NCBI RefSeq assembly: GCF_037860835.1
Contig: NZ_JBBEOG010000008.1
Span: 1 to 64,000 of the forward strand
Reading direction: 5' to 3'
DNA: 64,000 nucleotides
DNA from: Aquipuribacter nitratireducens
Lineage (GTDB): Bacteria; Actinomycetota; Actinomycetes; Actinomycetales; JBBAYJ01
Made by a program: the position numbers and the translations under genes. The notes beneath the pieces are model-generated. The model searched no databases. It saw nothing but the letters and a program-made list of their open reading frames with translations, and had not been told where the DNA came from. Numbering within the stretch: the first letter of the stretch is position 1; each line of letters begins with the position of its first letter. Positions 1 through 7,375 of the stretch are shown one piece after another.

Positions 1-242
1 TCGCACGGCGGACGGCCCCGGGACCCGAGTCGACACGGGACATGCGACCGACGGCGGTGCCCCATGTCGACCGGCCAGCGGGACGGCCTTGCCGCCCGAC
101 CTGTCTGACCTGCGCCTGAGGACGCTCCGTCCCGGATACCCCGTCCGGTGACTCGTCCCGGAACGGTGACTCCTGCGGCGCAGCTGCGCTCGCCACACGC
201 GAGAGCTCCGACCGCGGGACGAGGCGCCGAGCGGATCGCGGC
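1..242. other. no gene seen at left edge
   Basis: I see no convincing coding region here. The frames that stay open lack recognisable protein sequence and look like shadows of the gene on the minus strand. A perfect 12-bp palindrome (GCGCAGCTGCGC, 178-189) and a repeated CGGTGACTC (two copies near 145-170) are present but may be chance in such G+C-rich DNA. The stretch lies downstream of the minus-strand methyltransferase gene, so it probably holds its 3' region. Confidence 0.5.
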
Positions 243-1034
243 TCAACCGGCAGCACGGGCGTGCAGCGCCGTCGCGCCACGCTCGTCGTCGCGGAGGCCG
301 TCGGCAGCGAGACCACGACCGGCCGCCAGCCGCAGCAGGTCCGGTAGCTGCGCCTGCGAGGTCTCGAGCAGGAGCGTCCCGCCCGGCCCGAGCCACTCGG
401 GAGCACTCCGGACCACGCGACGCTGCAGCTCCGAGCCGTCGGCGCCGCCGTCGAGGGCGACGAGCGGCTCGTGGTCGCGGGCCTCCGACGGCATCGTCCG
501 AACGGCGCCGCTCGGCACGTACGGCGCGTTGGCGACGAGCACGTCGACGCGGCCGCGCAGGCCCCGCGGCAGCGCCTCGACGAGGTCGCCCTCGTGCACC
601 AGGGCGCCGTGCGGGCCGAGCGTGTCCCGGGCGAGGTCGACGGCGACCGGGTCGACGTCGGTGGCGTGGAGCTCGAGCCGGTCTCCGAGAGCGCCTCGCA
701 GGGCCGTCGCGAGGACGAGGGCGACGGCCCCGCTGCCGCAGCACAGGTCGACGGCGACCACCGACCCGGTCCGCGCCCGCAGCGCCTCGATCGCCCGCTC
801 CACGAGCAGCTCGGTCCGTCGCCGCGGCACGAAGACGCCCGCACGCACCGGCACCCGCAGCCCGCAGAACGCGGCCCAGCCGAGCAGGTGCTCGAGCGGC
901 TCCCCGGCCTCCCGCCGCGCGACGAGCCCCTCGAGCGACGACCCCGCCGACGCCGCCTCGCGCAGCAGGGCGGCCTCCTCCTCCGCCGCGACGCAGCCCG
1001 CCCGGCGCAGCCGCGCGACGAGCGGGTCGCTCAC
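243..1034 (-). CDS. PrmC-related putative protein-(glutamine-N5) methyltransferase
   Basis: Class I SAM-dependent methyltransferase of 263 aa, related to the release-factor glutamine methyltransferase PrmC. The SAM-binding motif VDLCCGSG is at residues 95-102. Where PrmC/PrmB have NPPY, this protein has NAPY (169-172), and the upstream PETE-type motif reads RRRTE. Those variants mark an actinobacterial side family of unknown substrate rather than true PrmC. The GTG start overlaps the stop of the upstream methyltransferase gene by 4 bp (GTGA), so the two are probably translationally coupled. It is the last gene of the minus-strand run that begins with the marR gene. The fold is clear; the protein target is not. 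Confidence 0.85.
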   Translation of the reverse strand: MSDPLVARLRRAGCVAAEEEAALLREAASAGSSLEGLVARREAGEPLEHLLGWAAFCGLRVPVRAGVFVPRRRTELLVERAIEALRARTGSVVAVDLCCGSGAVALVLATALRGALGDRLELHATDVDPVAVDLARDTLGPHGALVHEGDLVEALPRGLRGRVDVLVANAPYVPSGAVRTMPSEARDHEPLVALDGGADGSELQRRVVRSAPEWLGPGGTLLLETSQAQLPDLLRLAAGRGLAADGLRDDERGATALHARAAG

Positions 1035-2188
1035 GCCCGCAGCAGCCGGGCGAGGGCCGGCTCGACACCCAGCGCCTCGCACGTCGCCGCCACCTCGCCG
1101 GCCAACCCGTCGGGGGCGGAGCGGTCGTCGCGCACCGCCCGGAGCAGCGTGTTGCGGGGTGTGTGCTCGGGGTCGACGAGCTCGACGGCGTCCGTGCGGT
1201 AGCCGTGCAGCCGCAGCAGGTCGGCGCGCAGGGCGTCGGTGGCGGTGTCGAGGAGGCGCTGGCGGAGGATCCCGTCGCGCAGCATGGACCGCAGCGACGG
1301 GTCCGCGTGCGTGACGGCCTCACGTCGGCGGGCGTCGACCTGGCGGCGCAGGTCCTTGTGGCAGCAGGGGGCGGCGAGCACGACCCGGGCGCCCCAGCGG
1401 ACGGCCTGGGCGAGGGCTTCGTCCGTCGCGGTGTCGCACGCGTGGAGGGCGAGGACGACGTCCGGCGGCTCGGCAGGTGCCCACGTCCCCGCTGCGTCGA
1501 CGACGAAGTCGACCCCCTCCTCCCCGAGCCGCTCGGCGAGCGCGCGGTCGTGCGCGACCACGTCGTCGCGGACGTCGACACCCGTCGTCCGGACCGGCCC
1601 GCGGGTCGAGAGCCACCGGTGGGCGGCGAGCGTGAGGTAGGCGTTGCCGCAGCCGAGGTCGACGACCCGCAGCGGGCGGTCCGCGGGCGGCGGCGGCCCG
1701 ACGGGCGCGAGGCGGCCGAGGAAGGCGTCGACCTGGCGACGCTTCGCGGCGTTCGCGCCGACCGCGGTGAAGAGCGGGTCGTCGGGGGCGAGCCGGTGCC
1801 GTTTCGCCCGGTCGTGCGTCGCCGCCGCGACGGCCGTCGCCGCGGGCGCGCCACGGTGGACCTGCGCCTCGCCCTTCTTCGTCACGCGCAGCTGGACCGT
1901 GGCCGAGCGGGTGTCGACGTGCCAGTTGCCGAACGGCTCGGCGAGGAGCTCGTCGACGGCTCCGGGCAGAGCGGCGGCGTCGAGGGTCCGGGTGAGGGGC
2001 GCGGCGCCGTCGCGCTGCTCCGTGACGACCACGCGCCGTCCGGCCGACACCTCGACCGGCCGCAGCTCGACGCGCGGCGCCCGCGGTGTCGCGCCGCGAC
2101 GCCGACCGGCGGCGACCGCCCGGACGAGGTCGTCGCCGAGCAGGAGGCCGCGGACCTCCGCGAGCGCAGGGGCCAGCGGCTCGGGCAC
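1031..2188 (-). CDS. class I SAM-dependent methyltransferase (Methyltransf_32-like)
   Basis: Protein of 385 aa with a SAM-binding VDLGCGN motif at residues 176-182, followed by LALHACD and APCCHKDL (273-280). This arrangement matches the Methyltransf_32 family (related to METTL25/RRNAD1-like proteins); substrate unknown. The roughly 170-residue N-terminal part is less conserved and may bind the substrate. The GTG start at 2188 lies just inside the end of the MFS gene and was chosen because the preceding frame is non-coding shadow of that gene. Its stop overlaps the start of the PrmC-like gene. Confidence 0.85.
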   Translation of the reverse strand: MPEPLAPALAEVRGLLLGDDLVRAVAAGRRRGATPRAPRVELRPVEVSAGRRVVVTEQRDGAAPLTRTLDAAALPGAVDELLAEPFGNWHVDTRSATVQLRVTKKGEAQVHRGAPAATAVAAATHDRAKRHRLAPDDPLFTAVGANAAKRRQVDAFLGRLAPVGPPPPADRPLRVVDLGCGNAYLTLAAHRWLSTRGPVRTTGVDVRDDVVAHDRALAERLGEEGVDFVVDAAGTWAPAEPPDVVLALHACDTATDEALAQAVRWGARVVLAAPCCHKDLRRQVDARRREAVTHADPSLRSMLRDGILRQRLLDTATDALRADLLRLHGYRTDAVELVDPEHTPRNTLLRAVRDDRSAPDGLAGEVAATCEALGVEPALARLLRA

Positions 2189-2189
2189 C

Positions 2190-3572
2190 TCAGGCCACCC
2201 GCTCGTCGTGGGTGGGGTGCGGAGAGGAGTCGGACCCCTCCCCCTTGGGGCCGGTGAGCATGACGACGTGGGGCCGGGCATCGGTCCGGAACCGGACCTC
2301 GATCGTCGAGCGTCGCGCGAGGAAGACGACGGCGCCGACCGCCGCCAGCAGGGCCGTGATGCCCCCGACCGCGATGGTCCAGCGCGCACCCCACGCCTCC
2401 GCGATCCACCCGATGAGCGGGGCCCCGACCGGCGTCGCGCCGATGAACACCGCGAAGTACAGCGCCATCACCCGCCCACGCAGCTCCGGGGGCGTCGACA
2501 GCTGGACGGTCGCGTTCGCCGCCGTCATGAGGGTGAGCGCCGTGAGGCCGACCGCGACCAGCGACACCGCGAACGACCAGTACGTCGGCATGAGCGAGGC
2601 GACGCACGAGGCGACCCCGAACCCGGTGACGGCGCCGACGACGAGCCGCAGCCGCGCCCGGCGCCGCCCCGCCGCGGCGAGCGCCCCGGTGAGCGAGCCG
2701 ACGGCGAGGAACGTGCCGAGCAGGCCGTACGACTCCGGCCCGCGGTCGAACTCGATGCGGGCCATGACGGCGGTCGTCAGCTGGAAGTTGAGACCGAAGG
2801 TGCCGACGACGAAGACGAGCACGAGCACGAGGAGGATGTCGCCGCGCGTGCGGACGTACTGCACCGCCTGCCGCATCCGCTCGAGCCCGCTGAGGCCCTG
2901 CGTGCCCTGGCCGGGGCTGCGGGAGCGGGTGAGGGCGAGCACGACGACGGTGAACCCGAACGACACGGCGTTGAGGACGAACACCGGACCGCTGCCGACC
3001 CACGCGATGAGCAGGCCCGCGCTGGCGGGGCCGAGCAGGCGCCCGAGGTGGAACGTCGCGGCGTTGAGCCCGATGGCGTTCGGCAGGTCCTCCGGGGGGA
3101 CGAGCGACGTGACGTACGTCTGCCGGGCGGGTGCGTCGAACGCGGTGACGACACCGAGCGCGAGCGCGAAGACGTAGACGTGCCACACCTGGGCGAGCCC
3201 GGCGATGACGAGCACGCCGAGCCCGAGGGCGAGCAGACCCTGCAGCGACTGGCTGACCTGGAGGATGCGGCGCTTCTCGAACCGGTCGGCGATGAGCCCC
3301 GCCCACGGCGCGAGCAGGACCATCGGGAGGAACTGCAGGCCCGTGACGATCCCGACGGCGAGGGCGGAGTCGGCGGTGAGGTCGACGAGGACCAGCCAGT
3401 CCTGCGCGACGCGCTGCATCCACGTGCCCGTGTTCGACACGACCGCGGCGCCCGCCCACAGCCGGTAGTCGCGGTGGCCGAGGGAGCGGAAGGTCTGGGC
3501 GAAGGGGCGGCGGCGCGGCGGGTCGGTCGCGACCGGGACCCCCGGCGGATGGAGCTCGGTGCGCTGCCTCAC
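2190..3572 (-). CDS. MFS transporter, EntS/MFS_3-like exporter
   Basis: Polytopic membrane protein of 460 aa with about 12 hydrophobic segments. It shows the MFS loop 2-3 signature (GLIADRFEKRR) and a repeat-like motif in the second half (PELRGRVMALY). It resembles the EntS/MFS_3 drug or siderophore exporter group; the substrate is unknown. The GTG start overlaps the marR stop by 4 bp, so regulator and transporter are co-translated, the usual arrangement in which a MarR repressor controls its exporter. The C-terminal tail after the last helix is hydrophilic. Confidence 0.9.
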   Translation of the reverse strand: MRQRTELHPPGVPVATDPPRRRPFAQTFRSLGHRDYRLWAGAAVVSNTGTWMQRVAQDWLVLVDLTADSALAVGIVTGLQFLPMVLLAPWAGLIADRFEKRRILQVSQSLQGLLALGLGVLVIAGLAQVWHVYVFALALGVVTAFDAPARQTYVTSLVPPEDLPNAIGLNAATFHLGRLLGPASAGLLIAWVGSGPVFVLNAVSFGFTVVVLALTRSRSPGQGTQGLSGLERMRQAVQYVRTRGDILLVLVLVFVVGTFGLNFQLTTAVMARIEFDRGPESYGLLGTFLAVGSLTGALAAAGRRRARLRLVVGAVTGFGVASCVASLMPTYWSFAVSLVAVGLTALTLMTAANATVQLSTPPELRGRVMALYFAVFIGATPVGAPLIGWIAEAWGARWTIAVGGITALLAAVGAVVFLARRSTIEVRFRTDARPHVVMLTGPKGEGSDSSPHPTHDERVA

Positions 3573-4024
3573 GACTCGCTGAGGCCCTGGAGGAGCTCCG
3601 CGGCCCGGGCGAGGGTGCGCCGGTCCTCGGTCGACAGCTGCGACAGCTGCCGGCACAGCCACTCGTCGCGGCGGCGGCGGGTCTCGGCGACCGCCTCGCG
3701 GCCGGCGGGCGTGAGCGCGACCAGCTGGGCGCGCCCGTCGTCCGGGTGGGCGGCGCGCTCGACGAGGCCCGCCTCGAGGAGGCTGCCGACGATGCGGGTC
3801 ATCGACGGCGGGCGGATGCGCTCGAGCGCCGCGAGCGACGCCGCGGTCATCGGGCCCTTGACGTCGAGGAGCCCGAGGACGGCGTACTGCGAGTCGGTGA
3901 TGTCGGCGTCCGACTTCTCCGCGCGCAGCCGCCGCACGATGCGCATGAGCGCGACGCGCAGGTCCGCGGACAGGGCACCGGTGCCGCCCTCGCGGGCGGC
4001 GCGGGAGTGGGGCACGGTCGTCAT
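3569..4024 (-). CDS. MarR family transcriptional regulator
   Basis: Winged-helix regulator of 151 aa. It has the MarR core: a helix-turn-helix (TAASLAALERIRPPSMTRIV) and a wing with the conserved D-G-R (HPDDGRAQLVALT). It sits immediately upstream of an MFS exporter with a GTGA overlap, so it likely represses its own operon and responds to an exported compound. The ATG start lies 8 nt after a -10-like TAGGAT, implying a leaderless or nearly leaderless mRNA. An imperfect palindrome over the -35 region is a good candidate operator. Confidence 0.92.
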   Translation of the reverse strand: MTTVPHSRAAREGGTGALSADLRVALMRIVRRLRAEKSDADITDSQYAVLGLLDVKGPMTAASLAALERIRPPSMTRIVGSLLEAGLVERAAHPDDGRAQLVALTPAGREAVAETRRRRDEWLCRQLSQLSTEDRRTLARAAELLQGLSES

Positions 4025-4032
4025 CGCCCGGC

Positions 4033-4062
4033 ATCCTACCGCAGATCCGTTACCCAGGCTAA
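4033..4062 (-). promoter_or_regulatory. marR promoter and candidate operator
   Basis: Read on the minus strand, TTAGCC (4062-4057) and TAGGAT (4038-4033) form -35 and -10 elements separated by 18 nt, with the marR ATG 8 nt after the -10. The -35 lies inside an imperfect 13-bp palindrome (TTAGCCTGGGTAA, 4050-4062). A wider GTTACCC/GGGTAAC inverted repeat (4049-4055 and 4070-4076) surrounds it. Autorepression by the MarR protein is inferred. Confidence 0.55.
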
Positions 4063-4078
4063 TGACCCGGGGTAACCG

Positions 4079-4837
4079 TCACCGGTCGGGACGGTGGACG
4101 ACGTGCCCGTTCGCCTGCCCGACCGGCTTGACGACGACACGGTCGATGTCGACGTTCGGCGGCCGCGTCGCGACGAAGGCGACGACCTCGGCGACGTCCT
4201 CGGCGTGGATCGGGCGGGCGCCCTCGTACACCGCGGCCGCGCGCTCGGCGTCGCCGCCGAAGCGGACGAGGGAGAACTCCGGCGTGTGGACCATGCCGGG
4301 CGCCACCTCGCTCACCCGGACGCCGTCGGCGTGCAGCTCCCAGCGCAGCGTCTCCACCGTCGCGCGGGCGGCGTGCTTGGCCGCGACGTAGCCACCGCCG
4401 CCCGGGTACACCTCGGAGCCGGCGATCGACCCCAAGACGATCACGTGGCCGCGGCCGCTGACCCGCAGCCTCGGCAGGAGCGCCTGGGTGACGCGGACGA
4501 CGCCGAGGACGTTGGTGTCGTACATGCTGCGCCACTGCTCGACGTCGGCGTCGGCGACCGGGTCGAGGCCAAGCGCGCCCCCGGCGCAGTGGACGACGCA
4601 GTCGAGCGACGGCAGGTCGCGGACGGCGTCGGCGAGCGCGGCGACCGAGGCGTCGTCGGTGACGTCGAGGGCGACCGCCCGCCCGTCGATCTCCGCCGCG
4701 AGGGCCTCGAGGCGGTCGAGGCGCCGGGCGGCGACGACGACGAGGAAGCCCGCGGCCGCCAGCGCCCGCGCGCTCGCCTCACCGATGCCGCTGCTGGCTC
4801 CGGTGACGACCGCGGTGCCGCGCGGCGGGTGGCTCAT
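4079..4837 (-). CDS. SDR family NAD(P)-dependent oxidoreductase
   Basis: Classical short-chain dehydrogenase of 252 aa. The cofactor motif TGASSGIG is near residues 12-19, the NAG-type motif appears as HCAGGA, and the catalytic Ser (GSIAG) and Tyr-Lys pair (GYVAAKH) are present. It resembles the YdfG/serine 3-dehydrogenase group, but the substrate cannot be read from sequence. ATG at 4837 is chosen because the Rossmann fold begins about ten residues later. The gene ends 55 bp before marR on the same strand and may be read through into it, though marR has its own promoter. Confidence 0.88.
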   Translation of the reverse strand: MSHPPRGTAVVTGASSGIGEASARALAAAGFLVVVAARRLDRLEALAAEIDGRAVALDVTDDASVAALADAVRDLPSLDCVVHCAGGALGLDPVADADVEQWRSMYDTNVLGVVRVTQALLPRLRVSGRGHVIVLGSIAGSEVYPGGGGYVAAKHAARATVETLRWELHADGVRVSEVAPGMVHTPEFSLVRFGGDAERAAAVYEGARPIHAEDVAEVVAFVATRPPNVDIDRVVVKPVGQANGHVVHRPDR

Positions 4838-4860
4838 GCCGGTCAGCGTGCCAGAGTCCC

Positions 4861-4866
4861 TACCCT
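4861..4866 (+). promoter_or_regulatory. leaderless -10 element for the DUF2530 gene
   Basis: TACCCT is followed by 6 nt and then the GTG start at 4873. This fits an actinobacterial TANNNT -10 box with transcription starting at the start codon. No good -35 was identified. Confidence 0.55.
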
Positions 4867-4872
4867 GGTCCC

Positions 4873-5247
4873 GTGACCGGTCGGGGCGAGCACGACGACG
4901 AGCGCGCCCGCGCCCGTGGCCGCACACCTCTGCACCGGATCACGGCCCCGCTCGCGACGGACCCCGTGGGACCGCTCCTCGTGGGGACGGGCCTGTGGCT
5001 CGTGGCCCTCGTCGTCCTGCTCGCCGTGGGTCCCCGCCTGCCCGACGACGCCGGGTGGTGGCCGTCGACGGCCGTGGCCGGCGTCGTGGCGGGCCTGCCG
5101 GCGCTGGCGTGGGCGATCGCGCGTCGCCGCCGCGGTCAGCTCTCGGGTGACCGGGTGGACGCCGGCGGGGACGAGCTCGACGGCTCCGAGCCGTCCTCCG
5201 AGCCGTCCTCCGGCTCGCCGGGCAGCGGCTCCGTGTCGAGGTCCTGA
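4873..5247 (+). CDS. DUF2530 membrane protein
   Basis: Small membrane protein of 124 aa. It has the DUF2530 signature around ATDPVGPLLVGTGLWLVAL and a second helix around STAVAGVVAGLPALAWAIA, followed by a basic stretch and a Ser/Gly/Glu-rich tail. The function of the family is unknown. The last 112 bp overlap the 3' end of the convergent DUF3027 gene, so both proteins have low-complexity acidic/serine tails encoded by opposite strands of the same DNA. The GTG start is supported by the closely spaced -10. Confidence 0.85.
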   Translation: MTGRGEHDDERARARGRTPLHRITAPLATDPVGPLLVGTGLWLVALVVLLAVGPRLPDDAGWWPSTAVAGVVAGLPALAWAIARRRRGQLSGDRVDAGGDELDGSEPSSEPSSGSPGSGSVSRS

Positions 5248-6002
5248 CGCAGCTCGTCGACGACGGGCGAGGGCAGGGGCTCCTCCCCGCCGAGGTCCCG
5301 GCCGGTCTCGGAGTGGGCGCCGCAGCCGTGGTCGAGGCTCACCACGCGGCCGTCGTCCGGGGACCACGCGTTCGCGCAGACACCGAACTGCTGGCGGAGG
5401 CTGCCGGTGAGGCCGACGAGGTAGCCGCAGGTGGCGCACGGCGCGTCGGCGGCGCGCGCCTCGGCGTTGTCCGGCCCGGCGTCGCCGCGGTACCAGCGCG
5501 TCGCGGCCTCCTCGCGACCCTCGCGGTTGAGGACGCGGCGACGGCCGAGACCGAGCTCCCACAGGAGCTCGCGCTCCTCGCCCGCGAACGCCTCGTCCCA
5601 GTCCTCGGGGACGGCCTGGAACCCCTCGTCGAGCAGCGGGTCCGTGTCGCGGAACGGCAGGACGTCGGTCTCGCCGAGGTCGCCCGGGGCGATCCGGTCC
5701 GCCCAGGGCACCCACGCGGGCGCCAGCAGCGCGTCGTCGCCGGGCAGGAGCACGACCTCGCTGACGGTCGCGACCCGCGCCCGCGGCACGCGCGCGAGCA
5801 CGACCGTCCACTCCCAGCCGCGGTAGCCGCGGTGGGTGGTGGCGAAGCGGTGGACGACCACCCGCTCGGCCTGCGCCGCCACGCCGAGGTGCTCGCCGAC
5901 CTCCCCGGGCCCGGCGACCGCCTCGGCGGCCTCGCGTGCGAGGTCGACGGCGCGTGCCGAGACCGCGTCGAGGGTGACGCGTGCGGTGCGGGTGCCCGCC
6001 AC
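5136..6002 (-). CDS. DUF3027 domain-containing protein
   Basis: Soluble protein of 288 aa matching the actinobacterial DUF3027 family. The conserved N-terminal half includes TTHRGYRGWEWTVVLARV. A C-terminal cysteine-containing segment (CATCGYLVGL, then FGVCANAWSPDDGRVVSL and HGCGAHSE) looks like a small metal-binding module. The GTG start at 6002 follows the stop of the cold-shock gene by 2 nt, so the two are co-transcribed. The function is unknown. The acidic C-terminus overlaps the convergent DUF2530 gene by 112 bp. Confidence 0.88.
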   Translation of the reverse strand: MAGTRTARVTLDAVSARAVDLAREAAEAVAGPGEVGEHLGVAAQAERVVVHRFATTHRGYRGWEWTVVLARVPRARVATVSEVVLLPGDDALLAPAWVPWADRIAPGDLGETDVLPFRDTDPLLDEGFQAVPEDWDEAFAGEERELLWELGLGRRRVLNREGREEAATRWYRGDAGPDNAEARAADAPCATCGYLVGLTGSLRQQFGVCANAWSPDDGRVVSLDHGCGAHSETGRDLGGEEPLPSPVVDELRQDLDTEPLPGEPEDGSEDGSEPSSSSPPASTRSPES

Positions 6003-6004
6003 GC

Positions 6005-6388
6005 TCAGGCGTCCAGGTCGTCGGCGACGGCGCGGAGCACCTGGGCGGTCTTGTGGGCGACGGGGCGGTCCGGGTACCGGCCGCGGTTGAGCTGCCGCGA
6101 CACGTTGTCGAGCAGCTTGATGAGGTCCTCGACGATGACGGCCATGTCGTCGGCGGGCTTCCGCGTGGCGGCGCGCACCGACGGCGGGGCCTCGAGGACG
6201 CGGACGCTGAGCGCCGACGGTCCCTTGCGGCCGTCCGCGACGCCGAACTCGACGCGCGTGCCCGGCTTGAGCGCCTCCGTGCCCGGGGGCAGGGCGTTGG
6301 CGTGGACGAACACCTCGCCGCCGTCGTCGGCGGCGAGGAAGCCGAACCCCTTGTCGGCGTTGTAGAACTTGACCTTGCCAGTGGGCAC
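6005..6388 (-). CDS. cold-shock domain protein with C-terminal extension
   Basis: Protein of 127 aa. The first ~65 residues are a cold-shock domain with RNP-1 (KGFGFL) and RNP-2 (VFVHANAL), expected to bind single-stranded nucleic acid. The remaining ~60 residues form a helical extension (PADDMAVIVEDLIKLLDNVS and on) absent from CspA-sized proteins. It is reminiscent of mycobacterial CspB-like proteins of similar length. The start codon is GTG. A -10-like TAGGCT (6431-6426) would give a short leader of about 30 nt. It is followed by the DUF3027 gene in the same operon. Confidence 0.9.
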   Translation of the reverse strand: MPTGKVKFYNADKGFGFLAADDGGEVFVHANALPPGTEALKPGTRVEFGVADGRKGPSALSVRVLEAPPSVRAATRKPADDMAVIVEDLIKLLDNVSRQLNRGRYPDRPVAHKTAQVLRAVADDLDA

Positions 6389-6458
6389 GTGGACCTCGTG
6401 AGCGCGGGCGGACAGGAGCGCGCACAGCCTAACGGGCGGCGCCGTCGCCCCGGGCGCC

Positions 6459-7331
6459 TCAGCGGTAGCGCTCGGGCTCGGCGAGCAGGTCGTTCATCGC
6501 GCCCGAGCGGAACGCGCGCACGGCGACGGCGTCGAACCCCGCCGCGCGCACCTCGGCGGTGACCGTCTCCCGGGCCCGGGCGTCGAGCCGGTCGAGGCAG
6601 GCGGCGTCGAGCTCGAGGCGGGCCGTGCCGTCCCCGAGGTCGCGGACCCGCACGTCGCGGACGGCGTCCGCCAGGTGCGCCCGCACGCGCTGCTCGGCGA
6701 TCCCCACCCGCCGCAGCCGCTCCGGCGTGATCTCCGTGCCGTACGCGATGCGGCTCGACAGGCACGCCGCCGCGGGCTTGTCCCACGTCGGCAGGCCCCA
6801 CGCCGCCGACAGCGCCCGCACCTCGGCCTTGGTGAACCCGGCGTCAGCGAGCGGGGTGAGGGCGCGGGCCTGCGCGGCCGCGCGGATGCCGGGGCGGAAC
6901 CCCGCCCGGAGGTCGTCGGCGTTGGTGCCGGTCGCGACGTGGGCGAGGCCGAGCCGCTCGGCGAGCGGGACGAGGACCGCCATGAGCTCGCTCTTGCAGA
7001 AGAAGCAGCGGTCGCCGGCGTTGCGCCGGTAGCCCTCGCGGGCGAGCTCGTCGGTGCGGGGTTCGTGCCATGCCACGCCCAGCGCCTCGGCGAAGCGGCG
7101 GGCCTCACTCACCTCGGCGTCGGGCACGGCGTCGGAGACCGCGGTGGCACCCGCGACCGCGCCGGGCGCGAGCGCGCGGGCGGCGGCCGCGAGCACGAGG
7201 GCGGAGTCCGCACCGCCGGAGAACGCGACGAGGACCGACCCGGCCGGGCGCAGCGCCGCCAGCAGCGCCGCCTCGAGCTCGGCCACTGGCCGGGGCGGAG
7301 CAGCGGGGAGGCCGAGGACGGTCGTGCTCAC
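6459..7331 (-). CDS. larE: LarE-like ATP-dependent sacrificial sulfur transferase
   Basis: PP-loop ATPase of 290 aa. The nucleotide-binding SGGADS is at residues 38-43, with a CFFC pair (109, 112) and the conserved Cys of the ACLSSR motif (C190). In characterised LarE that cysteine donates its sulfur during synthesis of the nickel-pincer cofactor of lactate racemase. No larA, larB or larC is present here, so the physiological acceptor is open. GTG at 7331 is preferred because a -10 (TACCGT) lies exactly 7 nt upstream; a GTG nine bases further up is possible. It is transcribed divergently from the helicase-associated gene out of a shared palindrome. Confidence 0.85.
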   Translation of the reverse strand: MSTTVLGLPAAPPRPVAELEAALLAALRPAGSVLVAFSGGADSALVLAAAARALAPGAVAGATAVSDAVPDAEVSEARRFAEALGVAWHEPRTDELAREGYRRNAGDRCFFCKSELMAVLVPLAERLGLAHVATGTNADDLRAGFRPGIRAAAQARALTPLADAGFTKAEVRALSAAWGLPTWDKPAAACLSSRIAYGTEITPERLRRVGIAEQRVRAHLADAVRDVRVRDLGDGTARLELDAACLDRLDARARETVTAEVRAAGFDAVAVRAFRSGAMNDLLAEPERYR

Positions 7332-7338
7332 CGGCGGC

Positions 7339-7368
7339 ACGGTACGCCCCTCGCGCCCGGCGTACCGT
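7339..7368. promoter_or_regulatory. palindromic divergent leaderless promoter (larE / helicase-associated gene)
   Basis: A perfect 10-bp inverted repeat, ACGGTACGCC (7339-7348) and GGCGTACCGT (7359-7368), has a 10-nt spacer. Each arm carries an outward-facing TACCGT -10 box placed exactly 7 nt before a start codon: GTG at 7331 on minus and ATG at 7376 on plus. The -35 region of each promoter would fall in the opposite arm, so polymerases should exclude each other. The symmetry could also form a dimeric repressor site. Confidence 0.65.
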
Positions 7369-7375
7369 GGTGCGG

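Noticed and set aside
178-189. 12-bp palindrome GCGCAGCTGCGC as an operator
   Set aside because: Short G+C-rich palindromes are frequent here, and no gene start is next to it.
1644-4391. 915-codon open frame on the plus strand
   Set aside because: It runs antisense to the methyltransferase, MFS and MarR genes, its translation is Arg/Pro-rich without domains, and such frames are expected in DNA this rich in G+C.
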